Positions 27,993-37,034 of a stretch of DNA of 64,000 nucleotides are shown one piece after another. Each line of letters opens with the position of its first letter. Position 1 is the stretch's first letter. The stretch spans positions 124,001-188,000 of the forward strand of contig NZ_CP020919.1 in assembly GCF_003076475.1 (NCBI RefSeq). The letters run 5' to 3'. This DNA comes from Flavobacterium kingsejongi (lineage in GTDB: Bacteria; Bacteroidota; Bacteroidia; Flavobacteriales; Flavobacteriaceae). A model generated the notes under the pieces. It did not search any database. It had not been told where the DNA came from and worked only from the letters and a program-made list of their open reading frames with translations. The position numbers were made by a program, and so were the translations under genes.

Positions 27993-30491
27993 TTAATCTT
28001 GTTTTAGTAAGTGCACATCAATATTTCCCAAAGTTTTTTCCAATAAAGGTGTCACATCCGATAGCGTATGTATGGCTGTTATCGGTTTATAAGGAACAAA
28101 TACGCTGTCTTTCATAACCATGATTTCCTGTGTTTCAGGATTGATTACCGCAAGGCGTACCCATTCATTTTCAAACCATTCAAAAGTTGCCGGATTCTTT
28201 TTTACAGCTTCCAGTACGACGTCAGGAAAATGTTCCACAATGCCCATCAGGCGAATCGGATCGTGTACTTCGATCATCTGGCTCGGAAGTCCAGGCCTTA
28301 AATCCCCATCAATTCCATTGGCAACGCCAAAAAGCCCCATAACATTATGTGCCAGTTTGGTACCAGCACCCAGCTTCTGGTTATCGACCCTGGAGAAAAA
28401 ATATTCAAGATTAATACCGCCACAGACTCCTGCCACAGCTGCCAATATCCCAACCAGGTATTTACCATCGGGATCAACTTTATAATCATAGGAATTCAAA
28501 AAAGCCCTACGGTCCAGGTACAAGCCTTTGGTCAGGTTTCTCCGTCCTACGAAACACAGGGTTGTTGTCGCGTGATTGAGTTCAGGACGTGGTTCAAATA
28601 AGGACACTGATCTCGTTTTAACTTTATCATGTATTTTGGCTGCCGATAAAGTGGTATCTATCGATTCAAATCTTCGGGAACGCTCTTTCGCATTCAGGTC
28701 CAAAGCGGTGTCAAATGTGATTTTATTATTTTTATGTGCTTCCGCATTAGCTTCGGTGAGCAATTCTTCATCGTAAAAGGTAATATCATCCCGTGTGGTA
28801 TCGTGCAAAGCCCCAAAAAATTGGGTGCTTTCCGGAATTTGGAGCCCATTAGCCGTCAATATCGAACGTACTTCAGGATGATTGGCCATAAAAGCCAGCA
28901 CCCTGGCGTTAACCGATCCGGGCCTTCCAGAGCAGGCACCGCAATCATATCCCGCATAATGTGTATTATTAACACTGGTCGCTCCATGCCCTACAATATA
29001 AACGATAGGGGCAAAAGCAGTAACAAGGCCTATACTTCGAAGCAGGTTTTCTACCCTGACAGCCATCTCCTCCACTGTAAATCCTATCTGGAGCCCATTT
29101 TCAATTGCATTGGGATTGGTATTTTCGATGGTCAGTCTGGAATGTGGGTCCATGTGGCGAAAAGAAGAAGCTGTTTTCGAGCTCATTCGGGGCTTGAATA
29201 TATTCATCGCCAGGCGCAGTCCCGACCAAAAGCCGACAGTTTGTGTCATCGCATACCCTGCAACCGGGGTATGGGTATGATTTGCGAAGTGCACGTTTTT
29301 CTCCTGCCTGGCACTACTGCCTATTTCTTTGATTAAAAATTTAGGCATCACCGGAGCCGGGCATACTTTCGTATATGATTTTCCGTGTTCCGGCTGGTAA
29401 TAAAACTCTACGCCAAAGAAACCCGCAGTACCAAAAGTTTCACTTTTAGGATCTGTATTTTCTACATAACGCCGGATGGAACATTCCCGGTCGTCGATAC
29501 AAAACATTGCCTGAAAACTCTTTTCGGTTTTGGTATTTTCTACTTTCCCTATGCCCTCCACACCGGCTAAAACCTGGTCATAAAATGTCCATTCATAGGC
29601 ATCCTGCCAGATCATCATGATTTCATTCTGCTCTGTTCTTGGGATGGCTGCAAAAAGATTGGACGGACGGTTTTTTAAATTGGTTGCCAGCGGTGCCCAG
29701 TTTTCACCAAAGCGCTGATCCAAAGCATCGATTTCCAGCAAGAGCTCAAAAATGATCAGCTCTTTTAGGGTAATATTCCGACGTTCCAGCAATGTCCCGG
29801 GATTGTCCTCTACTGCAGAAACCATTCCCGACCAACCCTGGTGCACAAACTGCTGGTCATAAATATATTGTTTATAAAGCGCCTCGTCGCCCACTACAAT
29901 TTTCAATAGCTCAGCGATGTCATTTTCCCCTTTTAGCAATAGTTTTTTGGCTCTTTTGCTTTTAAAGAAACTGCTGTAAGTATTGCGTTCCATTTCCCGC
30001 ATGGAAGAAAGGAATCCCTTATTTTCAATAGGAAAACTCCATATTGAAATGCCCTGATCTAAATAGCTGCAAAGGATACGGAATAGTATCGGATGGACAT
30101 CCAGATCGAGGTCGATATGGTAGTGTTTTCTCCAGCTATCCCGAAGCATCCCAATACGGGGCAAGATGGAAGAATTATAGTTTCCATGCAATGCCTTTTG
30201 GGTCCATTCCGACAAAGCACTTTCGCCTTTTCGCTCTATAATCGTGCGCTCCAACAGTTCTTTTTTGATCTTTCCGGAAGCATAAAAATCGCGGTATTCC
30301 GCCAGGGAAAGGAATACTTTATAACCAAATATCTTGGATGCTTTTCGGATCGCATCATAAAACTTCATGTTTTGGAAAGCATGTAACGTATTATGATGTA
30401 CAAAATCTTTTAAAGGAGCCTGCGCAGGCAGGAAATGTTTTATTTCGTGAAGAACTTCATGCTCATCAAAAGAAACAGGATTTGTTTTCAT
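27993..30491 (-). CDS. dabA: DabA (DUF2309): zinc-binding subunit of an inorganic-carbon transporter
   Basis: An 832-residue DUF2309 protein. Residues resembling the beta-carbonic-anhydrase-type zinc site are present: CxD in FCIDDRECS near residue 330, a His in VGHGATS near residue 500, and a Cys in DCGACSGRP near residue 517. DabA with DabB forms an energy-coupled pump that traps CO2 as bicarbonate in the cytoplasm. The proteins are well studied in autotrophs and also occur in heterotrophs that need bicarbonate for carboxylases at ambient CO2. The start MKTNPVSFDEHEVLHEIKHF fits the family. It is the first gene of the four-gene unit. Confidence 0.92.
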   Translation of the reverse strand: MKTNPVSFDEHEVLHEIKHFLPAQAPLKDFVHHNTLHAFQNMKFYDAIRKASKIFGYKVFLSLAEYRDFYASGKIKKELLERTIIERKGESALSEWTQKALHGNYNSSILPRIGMLRDSWRKHYHIDLDLDVHPILFRILCSYLDQGISIWSFPIENKGFLSSMREMERNTYSSFFKSKRAKKLLLKGENDIAELLKIVVGDEALYKQYIYDQQFVHQGWSGMVSAVEDNPGTLLERRNITLKELIIFELLLEIDALDQRFGENWAPLATNLKNRPSNLFAAIPRTEQNEIMMIWQDAYEWTFYDQVLAGVEGIGKVENTKTEKSFQAMFCIDDRECSIRRYVENTDPKSETFGTAGFFGVEFYYQPEHGKSYTKVCPAPVMPKFLIKEIGSSARQEKNVHFANHTHTPVAGYAMTQTVGFWSGLRLAMNIFKPRMSSKTASSFRHMDPHSRLTIENTNPNAIENGLQIGFTVEEMAVRVENLLRSIGLVTAFAPIVYIVGHGATSVNNTHYAGYDCGACSGRPGSVNARVLAFMANHPEVRSILTANGLQIPESTQFFGALHDTTRDDITFYDEELLTEANAEAHKNNKITFDTALDLNAKERSRRFESIDTTLSAAKIHDKVKTRSVSLFEPRPELNHATTTLCFVGRRNLTKGLYLDRRAFLNSYDYKVDPDGKYLVGILAAVAGVCGGINLEYFFSRVDNQKLGAGTKLAHNVMGLFGVANGIDGDLRPGLPSQMIEVHDPIRLMGIVEHFPDVVLEAVKKNPATFEWFENEWVRLAVINPETQEIMVMKDSVFVPYKPITAIHTLSDVTPLLEKTLGNIDVHLLKQD

Positions 30492-30783
30492 TGGGGGTTC
30501 TTCTCTATTGAAGCCTGAGATTCAAATTATTCCTGAGTCTTATCCAACGCAACACCTCGCACTTTCCGGGTAATAAAAAGTACCTGTTGCCCATAAAAGG
30601 ACAACAGCAGTGGCTATCATATTCCATACACAGCTACAACATCAGGCTTCTTTGGCGTATAAAAAACGAACACTGAAAATGCATTGGGAAATAAGACCCA
30701 AAAAATAACTAACTAACGAAAATCAGAAGGATTAATAATCTTATCATCACAGGCTAAATGCTGTGAAATACAGGGATTATTAG
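30492..30783. other. gap upstream of dabA with no gene
   Basis: This 292-bp stretch should hold the promoter of the dab unit. No convincing open frame, tRNA or strong hairpin is visible. A short minus-strand frame beginning MIATAVVLLWATG ends after about 26 codons and was not accepted. Confidence 0.4.
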
Positions 30784-31182
30784 TTACAGAAGATGGAATT
30801 TCCATTTACAAAAAAGATCGTAAAGCGGAAGTGTAAGTTGTGAATGTAATGCCTCTAACTGATGAGAGGTAAATTTTGAAAGTTTAAAAAACAAATTCAC
30901 TCCGGTACTGTCGGAAAAATTAACCGCATCAAATTCCAGATCGCCTAAATCTTTATCGGTTTTATTCATTTCATCTACTAAGGAAAGTTTCCCCGGTGAT
31001 GTGATTTTTGTCGATAAGAATTTTGGTGAATTTTGTTTTTGGATATATTGGATGCTATACGTATTGGCAGAAGCAGAACCAATAATTGCATTTCTAAAAA
31101 TTCCGGCATAAATAAAAACAAATATCAACGAAAAAGCAAAAATGCCTTTATTATTGCTAACGATTTGTCTAATTAGTTTCAT
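30784..31182 (-). CDS. hypothetical protein with one N-terminal membrane segment
   Basis: A 132-residue protein with a basic lead, one hydrophobic helix (FAFSLIFVFIYAGIFR, about residues 15-31) and a predicted periplasmic domain of about 100 residues containing TSHQLEALHSQLTLPLYDLF. No motif was recognised. It is the last gene of chromosomal character before the mobile region and lies on the same strand as the dab unit, separated from dabA by about 290 bp. Confidence 0.55.
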   Translation of the reverse strand: MKLIRQIVSNNKGIFAFSLIFVFIYAGIFRNAIIGSASANTYSIQYIQKQNSPKFLSTKITSPGKLSLVDEMNKTDKDLGDLEFDAVNFSDSTGVNLFFKLSKFTSHQLEALHSQLTLPLYDLFCKWKFHLL

Positions 31183-31313
31183 TTTTTTGAATGGAGTCTT
31201 AGTCGTGCAAATCTATACGTTTTTTTGACATATTATTTTTTTATCGACTTTTTTTTTAGTAAAAAGATTCATGTATCAAAAAGTAGCTTAAATAGAGGGG
31301 CTTACACTGTTGG

Positions 31314-31335
31314 AAATCGTTGTCGGTAACGATTT
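31314..31335. repeat. short inverted repeat
   Basis: Perfect 8-bp arms AAATCGTT / AACGATTT around GTCGGT. It has no T run, so an operator or recombination-site role is more likely than a terminator. The function is not known. Confidence 0.35.
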
Positions 31336-31575
31336 AGTAATGGTGCTCATTGCATTCATTTTTACTCAATTTCCTTGTAAATCAGTAGCAAATATAATAA
31401 ATCTGTGTGATTTAAAACTCCTTTTCACGATCTAACTATTATAGTTTTTAGGAATTTTGATGTTTGGTTTACCTTCATCATTAGAAAAAATTTCTCCCCA
31501 GTGGGGTGCAACTGTGGAATTATTATCATTAAATCTTTGAAATTTTGTAAATTAATTAGGCGTAAACCAAATTTT

Positions 31576-31583
31576 TAAATTTG
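31576..31583 (+). promoter_or_regulatory. Bacteroidetes-type -7 box before rteC
   Basis: TAAATTTG, matching TAnnTTTG, lies 25 bp upstream of the first RteC ATG. It overlaps a TTTGGCAAG motif like those found upstream of the next gene. Confidence 0.4.
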
Positions 31584-31608
31584 GCAAGCATCACAAAATT
31601 TATTAGCT

Positions 31609-32454
31609 ATGAAATATTCTTTAGACAACATCCTTTTAGAGATACACAATAAAGAAGATAAGATTTTATCACAAAGCAAAAGGTTGATTGATGAGGCTTA
31701 CGAAATGACCCTGTATCTTCAAGACCTCTTATTTTCAGTTAAGAAATACCTTACTGAGGAAGGATTTAAAAACGATGAGGAAGAAATCCATTTCTTTCGC
31801 TCTATTAAACCACAAATACTTGGTAAGCTGATTTATTACAATAAGATATATCGCATTGAAACCACTTGCCCTGTTAGTAACGGTAAGATGTATTACAGTT
31901 ATTTCTCTCGCCAATTGGCAAATCTGAAACGGGAATATACCGAACATATCTGTAAATCAGATTTTTACAGGTATTACCGCTCAGGACGGACAGATCGTGA
32001 TGATACATACTTCAAACGTGGAAACATTAACTACCACGATGGTCTTAATAGCATAGTATTTGAAATAGACCCGGAATTCTCGACTTTCTTCGACTATAAA
32101 ACTGCGAGGATTATCTGCAATGAATTGCTCTACACTTATCTGATAACAAAAATTAATCCCGATGAAAGTCCCGATGTGATATTGCAAAAGCCGGAAAGTT
32201 CCAAAGATATATTTTGGACAGACAGCAAAAATGCCTTAATCGAATTGATATATGCTCTTTATGCTTCGGGTGTTATTTCTCACGGAAAAATTGGCATCCG
32301 TAAAATCAGCCTTATGTTTCAGATACTTTTCCGTATTCCGCTCGGAGACCTGCATCACTCTTTCCACAGAATGAAAACCCGAACTGGTTCCAGAACCTTA
32401 TTTTTAGACCAGCTCAAATTATCAATTGAAGAATATATGGACAAAGACCTTTAA
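31609..32454 (+). CDS. rteC: RteC-family regulator (copy 1)
   Basis: A 281-residue soluble protein with a helical N-terminal half and the family segment EEEIHFFRSIKPQILGKLIYYN near residue 60. The C-terminal domain has ALIELIYALYASGVIS near residue 205 and LGDLHHSFHRMKTRTG near residue 245. In CTnDOT-type elements RteC is the last step of the RteA/RteB/RteC cascade and activates excision genes. No RteA/RteB partner is present here. A second member lies at 45315-46142 in reverse orientation. Confidence 0.85.
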   Translation: MKYSLDNILLEIHNKEDKILSQSKRLIDEAYEMTLYLQDLLFSVKKYLTEEGFKNDEEEIHFFRSIKPQILGKLIYYNKIYRIETTCPVSNGKMYYSYFSRQLANLKREYTEHICKSDFYRYYRSGRTDRDDTYFKRGNINYHDGLNSIVFEIDPEFSTFFDYKTARIICNELLYTYLITKINPDESPDVILQKPESSKDIFWTDSKNALIELIYALYASGVISHGKIGIRKISLMFQILFRIPLGDLHHSFHRMKTRTGSRTLFLDQLKLSIEEYMDKDL

Positions 32455-32525
32455 GTTTAATTGAGTTATTCGTTTCAAAGTAGTACATCATCGTGTACTG
32501 CTTTTTTTTTGCCCATATCAACCAA

Positions 32526-32668
32526 TTGGCAAACATTAGCAATAAACCACCATTGCCAAATATTCAAACTGCCTTAAGACCCTTATCAGATATGGGTTTT
32601 GCCTTTATGTAAAAATTTAAAAAAAAACACTAAACCAATTGGCAAGGCTTGGCAGACAAACTTTGCCA
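32526..32668. repeat. cluster of TTGGCA / TGCCAA motifs upstream of the HTH genes
   Basis: Motifs TTGGCAA at 32526 and 32639, CTTGGCA near 32648, and the inverted forms TTGCCAA at 32553 and TTTGCCA at 32662 lie between rteC and the first small HTH gene. The spacing suggests operator sites, possibly for the HTH proteins or RteC. This is inference. Confidence 0.4.
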
Positions 32669-32708
32669 CTCTTTTCAACTTTGCATAGTAAACTTTAAAA
32701 GTTATGCA

Positions 32709-33062
32709 ATGAAAATAATAACCATCGAAGAAGAAGCGTGGAACCAGCTAAACAATCGTATCACTGCTATCGCTGACTATCTGAAAAGATTAGAAGTGAC
32801 CAATTATGATGACCTTTGGCTCAACAACCACGACGTATGCCAATACCTACACATAAGCGAGAAAACCTTATGGCGGATGCGTACTAAAGGAGAGATTCCT
32901 TATTCAAAAATCTATGGACAATATTTCTACACTATTGGTGCCATTAAGGATATGCTCAATGCCAATGCAGTACAGAGCAGTGACGAATATGTACGCGAAC
33001 TTATGGCAAGAGGTAAAAGCTATATCGAAAAAGGCAGAAAACTAAAGACAGATAAAAAATAG
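32709..33062 (+). CDS. small helix-turn-helix protein (MerR/excisionase-like) 1
   Basis: About 117 residues. After a short lead comes a winged-helix DNA-binding domain: NNHDVCQYLHISEKTLWRMR followed by TKGEIPYSKIYGQYFY. It belongs to the helix_17/excisionase-like group common in Bacteroidetes mobile elements, where such proteins regulate excision or transfer. The ATG at 32709 was preferred over one 60 bp upstream that would run through the likely promoter. It is followed after 26 bp by a paralogous gene. Confidence 0.82.
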   Translation: MKIITIEEEAWNQLNNRITAIADYLKRLEVTNYDDLWLNNHDVCQYLHISEKTLWRMRTKGEIPYSKIYGQYFYTIGAIKDMLNANAVQSSDEYVRELMARGKSYIEKGRKLKTDKK

Positions 33063-33088
33063 GTACGAACACTTAAAATTATATTCCG

Positions 33089-33382
33089 ATGAATATTGAC
33101 AGAATGGAATTTGTGGCGTGGATGGAACGCCTAATGGACAGGCTTGATATGCTTGGTGACAATATCGAAAACTTTCAAAAGAAGCGAAATAATATTGATG
33201 GCGAGGAATTACTCGACAACCAGGATTTACTCCAAATGCTCAAGATCAGCAACCGTTCATTGCAACGTTACCGCTCTAACGGAAAACTACCTTATTATAC
33301 CATCAGCGGAAAATTGTATTACAAACTGTCGGATGTTCATCAATTTATAAGAGAGAGTTTTAATCCTCCGACACCTAAATAA
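33089..33382 (+). CDS. small helix-turn-helix protein (MerR/excisionase-like) 2
   Basis: A 97-residue paralogue of the preceding gene, with the same domain: DNQDLLQMLKISNRSLQRYR followed by SNGKLPYYTISGKLYYKLS. Tandem pairs of such genes are typical of the regulatory part of Bacteroidetes integrative elements. A 100-bp gap containing further TGCCA-type motifs follows. Confidence 0.82.
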   Translation: MNIDRMEFVAWMERLMDRLDMLGDNIENFQKKRNNIDGEELLDNQDLLQMLKISNRSLQRYRSNGKLPYYTISGKLYYKLSDVHQFIRESFNPPTPK

Positions 33383-33482
33383 AATGCCAGTAAGTGCCAA
33401 ATATAGCCTTTGAATGCCACTTAGTGAAATGCCGTAAACGCTTCTGTTATTTTCGGCATTGAAATCTTAAAATTTTCAGATT

Positions 33483-34940
33483 ATGAGCGAAGAAACTACA
33501 AATAAGCAAGAAGAGCCCGAACAATTATCGGACATATTGTTGGTGCTGGATAAAGAAAAAATGAAAATCCAAGCTGTAAAAAGCATTGATAAAAACGGAA
33601 AAATGGAAACCGTCGACCCAATAAAAAAGAACCAAAGCGAATTTATGAGGGTGGACAAACAGGGTGATTTGATTTCTAATTTCTTCTCAAATTTTTACAG
33701 ACAACTGAAAGACCCTACCAAATTTACATTCTTCAAAATACCAGCCAATAAAGCCTTAAAGAAAGCAAAAGAACTTCAAAAACAGGTAGATCATCCTACT
33801 CCAGAAGGCGAAAAACAAATGAAAAAAGATGAGGTAAAAGTTGAGCCTGAATTTAAACAAGAAAATAAAAATAATATGGAAACAACACAAAAAGCACCGG
33901 AAAATAACGAATACCGTTACAAACCGGAACAGATTGATTGGGAAACAATGAACAATCTCGGATTAGGCAAAGAGCGTCTTGAAAAAATGAACCTATTGGA
34001 ACCTTTATTGAAAGGTTTTAAAACCAATGAGCTTGTACCCGTAAGCCTAAATCTCGGCACTGCCGTTACCCGAATGGATGCCCGTCTTTCTTTGCAACAT
34101 AATGATGAAGGTAAGGTAGTAGTCGCCATTCACGGTATTCGCAAAGAGCCGAACCTAAATTTTGAATTCTTCGGGCATAAGTTTACTGATGAAGACAAGA
34201 AAAACTTACTCGATTCAGGAAATATGGGACGTGTGGTTGATTTGAAAAACCCTAAAACAGACGAACCCATTCCGTCAATTATCAGTGTGGATAGGTTAAC
34301 CAATGAATTGATTGCACTGAAAACAGAATACATAAAAATACCCGATGAAATAAAGGGCGTAAAACTGAATGATGAGCAAAAGCAAACTTTAATGGAAGGC
34401 AAACCCCTGTATTTAGAGGGAATGATTTCCAAAAAAGGAACTGAGTTTGAAGCTACGGTACAGTTCAATGCAGATAAACGCTATGTTGAATTTCTGTTCG
34501 ATAGAGGTAATACCAATCAGCAAACGCAAAGTAACGGACAAAATAATCAGCAAAATAATTCGCAGGAAGTTCCGAGAATTTTTAGAGGTAAGGAATTGGA
34601 TAATGAACAATACGATAAGTTTAAAGCTGGTCAAACGGTTTATATCAGTGGCTTGACAGACAAGCAAGGCAAGCCGTACCAAGGTTATATCACGTTGAAT
34701 AAGGAAACCAACAAAACAGTCTTCTCTTTCCAAAATCCCGATAAGCTTAAAGAACAAGCGAAACCAACCGAAGCGCACAAAACGCAAACTGCGGTTAATT
34801 CGGATGGTAAGACCAATGAAGCTACCAAGAATATCAAAGAGCCTTTAAAACCGAAGCAACAAACACCAAAAGATAAAAAACAGCAAGAGCAACAGGAAAA
34901 ACCACAAGCACCTGCTAAATCTAAAAGCAGAAAAATGTAG
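33483..34940 (+). CDS. DUF4099/DUF3945 mobile-element protein
   Basis: A 485-residue, lysine- and glutamine-rich soluble protein. The N-terminus has LSDILLVLDKEKMKIQAV. The centre repeats a small module (LNDEQKQTLMEGKPLYLEGM and LDNEQYDKFKAGQTVYISGL), each followed by a beta hairpin, as in DUF3945. The C-terminal 70 residues are low-complexity and basic. Such proteins occur next to topB in Bacteroidetes conjugative elements. Their role is unknown; DNA binding is a guess from the basic tail. It lies 6 bp before topB. Confidence 0.8.
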   Translation: MSEETTNKQEEPEQLSDILLVLDKEKMKIQAVKSIDKNGKMETVDPIKKNQSEFMRVDKQGDLISNFFSNFYRQLKDPTKFTFFKIPANKALKKAKELQKQVDHPTPEGEKQMKKDEVKVEPEFKQENKNNMETTQKAPENNEYRYKPEQIDWETMNNLGLGKERLEKMNLLEPLLKGFKTNELVPVSLNLGTAVTRMDARLSLQHNDEGKVVVAIHGIRKEPNLNFEFFGHKFTDEDKKNLLDSGNMGRVVDLKNPKTDEPIPSIISVDRLTNELIALKTEYIKIPDEIKGVKLNDEQKQTLMEGKPLYLEGMISKKGTEFEATVQFNADKRYVEFLFDRGNTNQQTQSNGQNNQQNNSQEVPRIFRGKELDNEQYDKFKAGQTVYISGLTDKQGKPYQGYITLNKETNKTVFSFQNPDKLKEQAKPTEAHKTQTAVNSDGKTNEATKNIKEPLKPKQQTPKDKKQQEQQEKPQAPAKSKSRKM

Positions 34941-34946
34941 TAAATT

Positions 34947-37034
34947 ATGAAAGCAATAATCGCAGAAAAACCAAGCGTAGCAAGAGAAATAGCCAGTTTG
35001 TTGGGTGCTTCCGAAAAAAAGGATGGCTACCTAACAGGCAACGGCTATTGTGTTACGTGGGCATTCGGACACCTAATTGGATTAGGAATGCCCGAAGATT
35101 ATGGAATATCAGGTTTTCAGAAAGCTTCGCTTCCGATACTTCCCAACCCTTTTTTATTGACTGTACGCAAAGTAAAAAAGGACAAAAATTATGTAGCTGA
35201 TACGGGTGCAGTAAAGCAACTGAAAATAATAGAGCAGGTGTTTAATCGGTGTGATAGTATTATCGTGGCTACAGATGCAGGTCGTGAGGGAGAACTCATC
35301 TTTCGTTACATTTATGAATACCTTAAATGCAATAAGCCTTTTGAAAGATTATGGATAAGTTCACTTACTGAAAAAGCAATTAAACAAGGCTTTGATAATT
35401 TGAAAAACGGAAAAGAATTTGACGGATTGTATCAATCTGCACAAGGCAGAAGCCGTGCCGATTGGCTTGTTGGGATTAATGCTACACAAGCATTGAGCAT
35501 TATGGCTGGAAATGGTATTTATTCGCTCGGAAGAGTGCAAACGCCTACTTTGGCTTTGATTTGCAAGCGTTATTTTGACAACAAAAACTTCTCGATAAAA
35601 AAATATTATCAGATACAATTGTTGCACAACAAGGAAATGATTGCGTTTAAAATTCTTTCCACAACCAAATGGGATGACAAAAAGCTGGCAGACGACACCT
35701 TACGAACCATCGAAAGAAACGGAAATAGTGCAACGGTTACAGCCATAGAAATTAAAAATGTAACCGAACAACCGCCTTTGCTTTTTGACTTGACAGGCTT
35801 GCAAAAAGAAGCTAACAAAAAGCTGAACCTTTCTGCTGAAGAAACGCTGAACATTGCCCAAAGCCTTTACGAAAAGAAATTCATCACTTATCCTCGTACG
35901 GGAAGCAAATATATTCCAGAAGATATGTGGGCTGAAATTCCAAATCTTGTAAGAGCTTTGCAAGACAGGGAAAACTGCAAACAAGCATTAACTAAAATAA
36001 AATGGGGACGTTTTAATAAACGCATCGTGAATGATTTGCGAGTTACCGACCACCACGCTTTATTGATTACAGAAAAAATTCCATCGGCATTAAATGCAAA
36101 AGAAAATGCAGTGTATGATATGATTGCTTTTCGACTGCTGGAAGCGATTTCTCAAGTTTGCACCAAAGAGATAACCGACGTTGCTTTAGATACTGTACAT
36201 TATGATTTTACTGCAAAAGGCTGTAAGATTATTGAACCTGGTTGGCGCTATATCAAAGGAAATTTTGCAGACGATGACACCGAATCTTTACAAGATTTGC
36301 CTGAATTAAAAAAGGGCGATGAACTTAAAATAAAAGAAGCCTCCGTTTTGGAAAAACAAACTAAACCGCCTGTAATATATACCGAAGCCGGGCTTTTAAT
36401 GGCTATGGAAACTGCAGGGAAAGGGATAGAAAATGAGGAAGAACGTAAAGCTCTGCAAAATATTGGTATTGGCACACCTGCAACACGGGCATCAATAATT
36501 GAAACGCTATTTACCCGAAATTATATCCAAAGGGAAAAGAAATCTCTCGTCCCAACCGAAAAAGGATTGCAGGTTTATGAATTGGTAAAAGACCAAAAAA
36601 TTGCTGATGTGGCAATGACAGCCGAATGGGAATTGGCATTGCAGAAAATTGAAAACGACGAAGCTGATGTTGAAGCATTTCAAAGTGAAATGGAAACGTA
36701 TGCAAAATCTATTACGGATGAATTGTTGCAAACTATCATTGCCAACGAAAACCTGCCTCAACTTGTTTGCCCGAAATGTAAAAACCAACAATTGATTATC
36801 AGAGATAAGATTGTAAAATGTCCGGATGAAAATTGTAATTGGGTACAGTTCCGCAATGTTTGTGGCGTACAAATCAGTATTTCTGATATTGAAAGCCTTG
36901 TGAATAAAGGAAAAACAACACTGATTAAGGGAATGAAAAGCAAAGCTGGAAAGAAATTCGATGCTTATATCGTACTGAACGTTAAAGCCGAAAGTTCCTT
37001 TGAATTTGAGAAAAACAAGAATTATAAAAAGTAA
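34947..37034 (+). CDS. topB: DNA topoisomerase III (mobile-element type)
   Basis: A 695-residue type IA topoisomerase. It has the TOPRIM start IIAEKPSVAREIASLLG, the acidic ATDAGREGELIFRY motif, the catalytic tyrosine in FITYPRTGSKYIP near residue 314, and a C-terminal zinc-finger-like CPKC...CPDENC. It is shorter and distinct from the chromosomal topA of this window. TopB genes are standard in Bacteroidetes integrative elements and may resolve DNA during transfer. The stop TAA overlaps the ATG of the ORF6N gene. Confidence 0.95.
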   Translation: MKAIIAEKPSVAREIASLLGASEKKDGYLTGNGYCVTWAFGHLIGLGMPEDYGISGFQKASLPILPNPFLLTVRKVKKDKNYVADTGAVKQLKIIEQVFNRCDSIIVATDAGREGELIFRYIYEYLKCNKPFERLWISSLTEKAIKQGFDNLKNGKEFDGLYQSAQGRSRADWLVGINATQALSIMAGNGIYSLGRVQTPTLALICKRYFDNKNFSIKKYYQIQLLHNKEMIAFKILSTTKWDDKKLADDTLRTIERNGNSATVTAIEIKNVTEQPPLLFDLTGLQKEANKKLNLSAEETLNIAQSLYEKKFITYPRTGSKYIPEDMWAEIPNLVRALQDRENCKQALTKIKWGRFNKRIVNDLRVTDHHALLITEKIPSALNAKENAVYDMIAFRLLEAISQVCTKEITDVALDTVHYDFTAKGCKIIEPGWRYIKGNFADDDTESLQDLPELKKGDELKIKEASVLEKQTKPPVIYTEAGLLMAMETAGKGIENEEERKALQNIGIGTPATRASIIETLFTRNYIQREKKSLVPTEKGLQVYELVKDQKIADVAMTAEWELALQKIENDEADVEAFQSEMETYAKSITDELLQTIIANENLPQLVCPKCKNQQLIIRDKIVKCPDENCNWVQFRNVCGVQISISDIESLVNKGKTTLIKGMKSKAGKKFDAYIVLNVKAESSFEFEKNKNYKK

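Larger units (their letters stand above)
31183..31608. other. AT-rich junction region between chromosome and mobile backbone
   Basis: No gene is seen in these 426 bp. They contain an inverted repeat AAATCGTT / AACGATTT (31314-31335, 6-base spacer) and, near the right end, the TAAATTTG box of the first RteC gene. The change from core genes to RteC-type genes falls here, but no tRNA or attachment repeat can be identified from one end alone. Confidence 0.45.

Noticed and set aside
30492..30783. A short membrane-like peptide frame upstream of dabA
   Set aside because: Only about 26 codons, with no clear ribosome-binding site or family resemblance.
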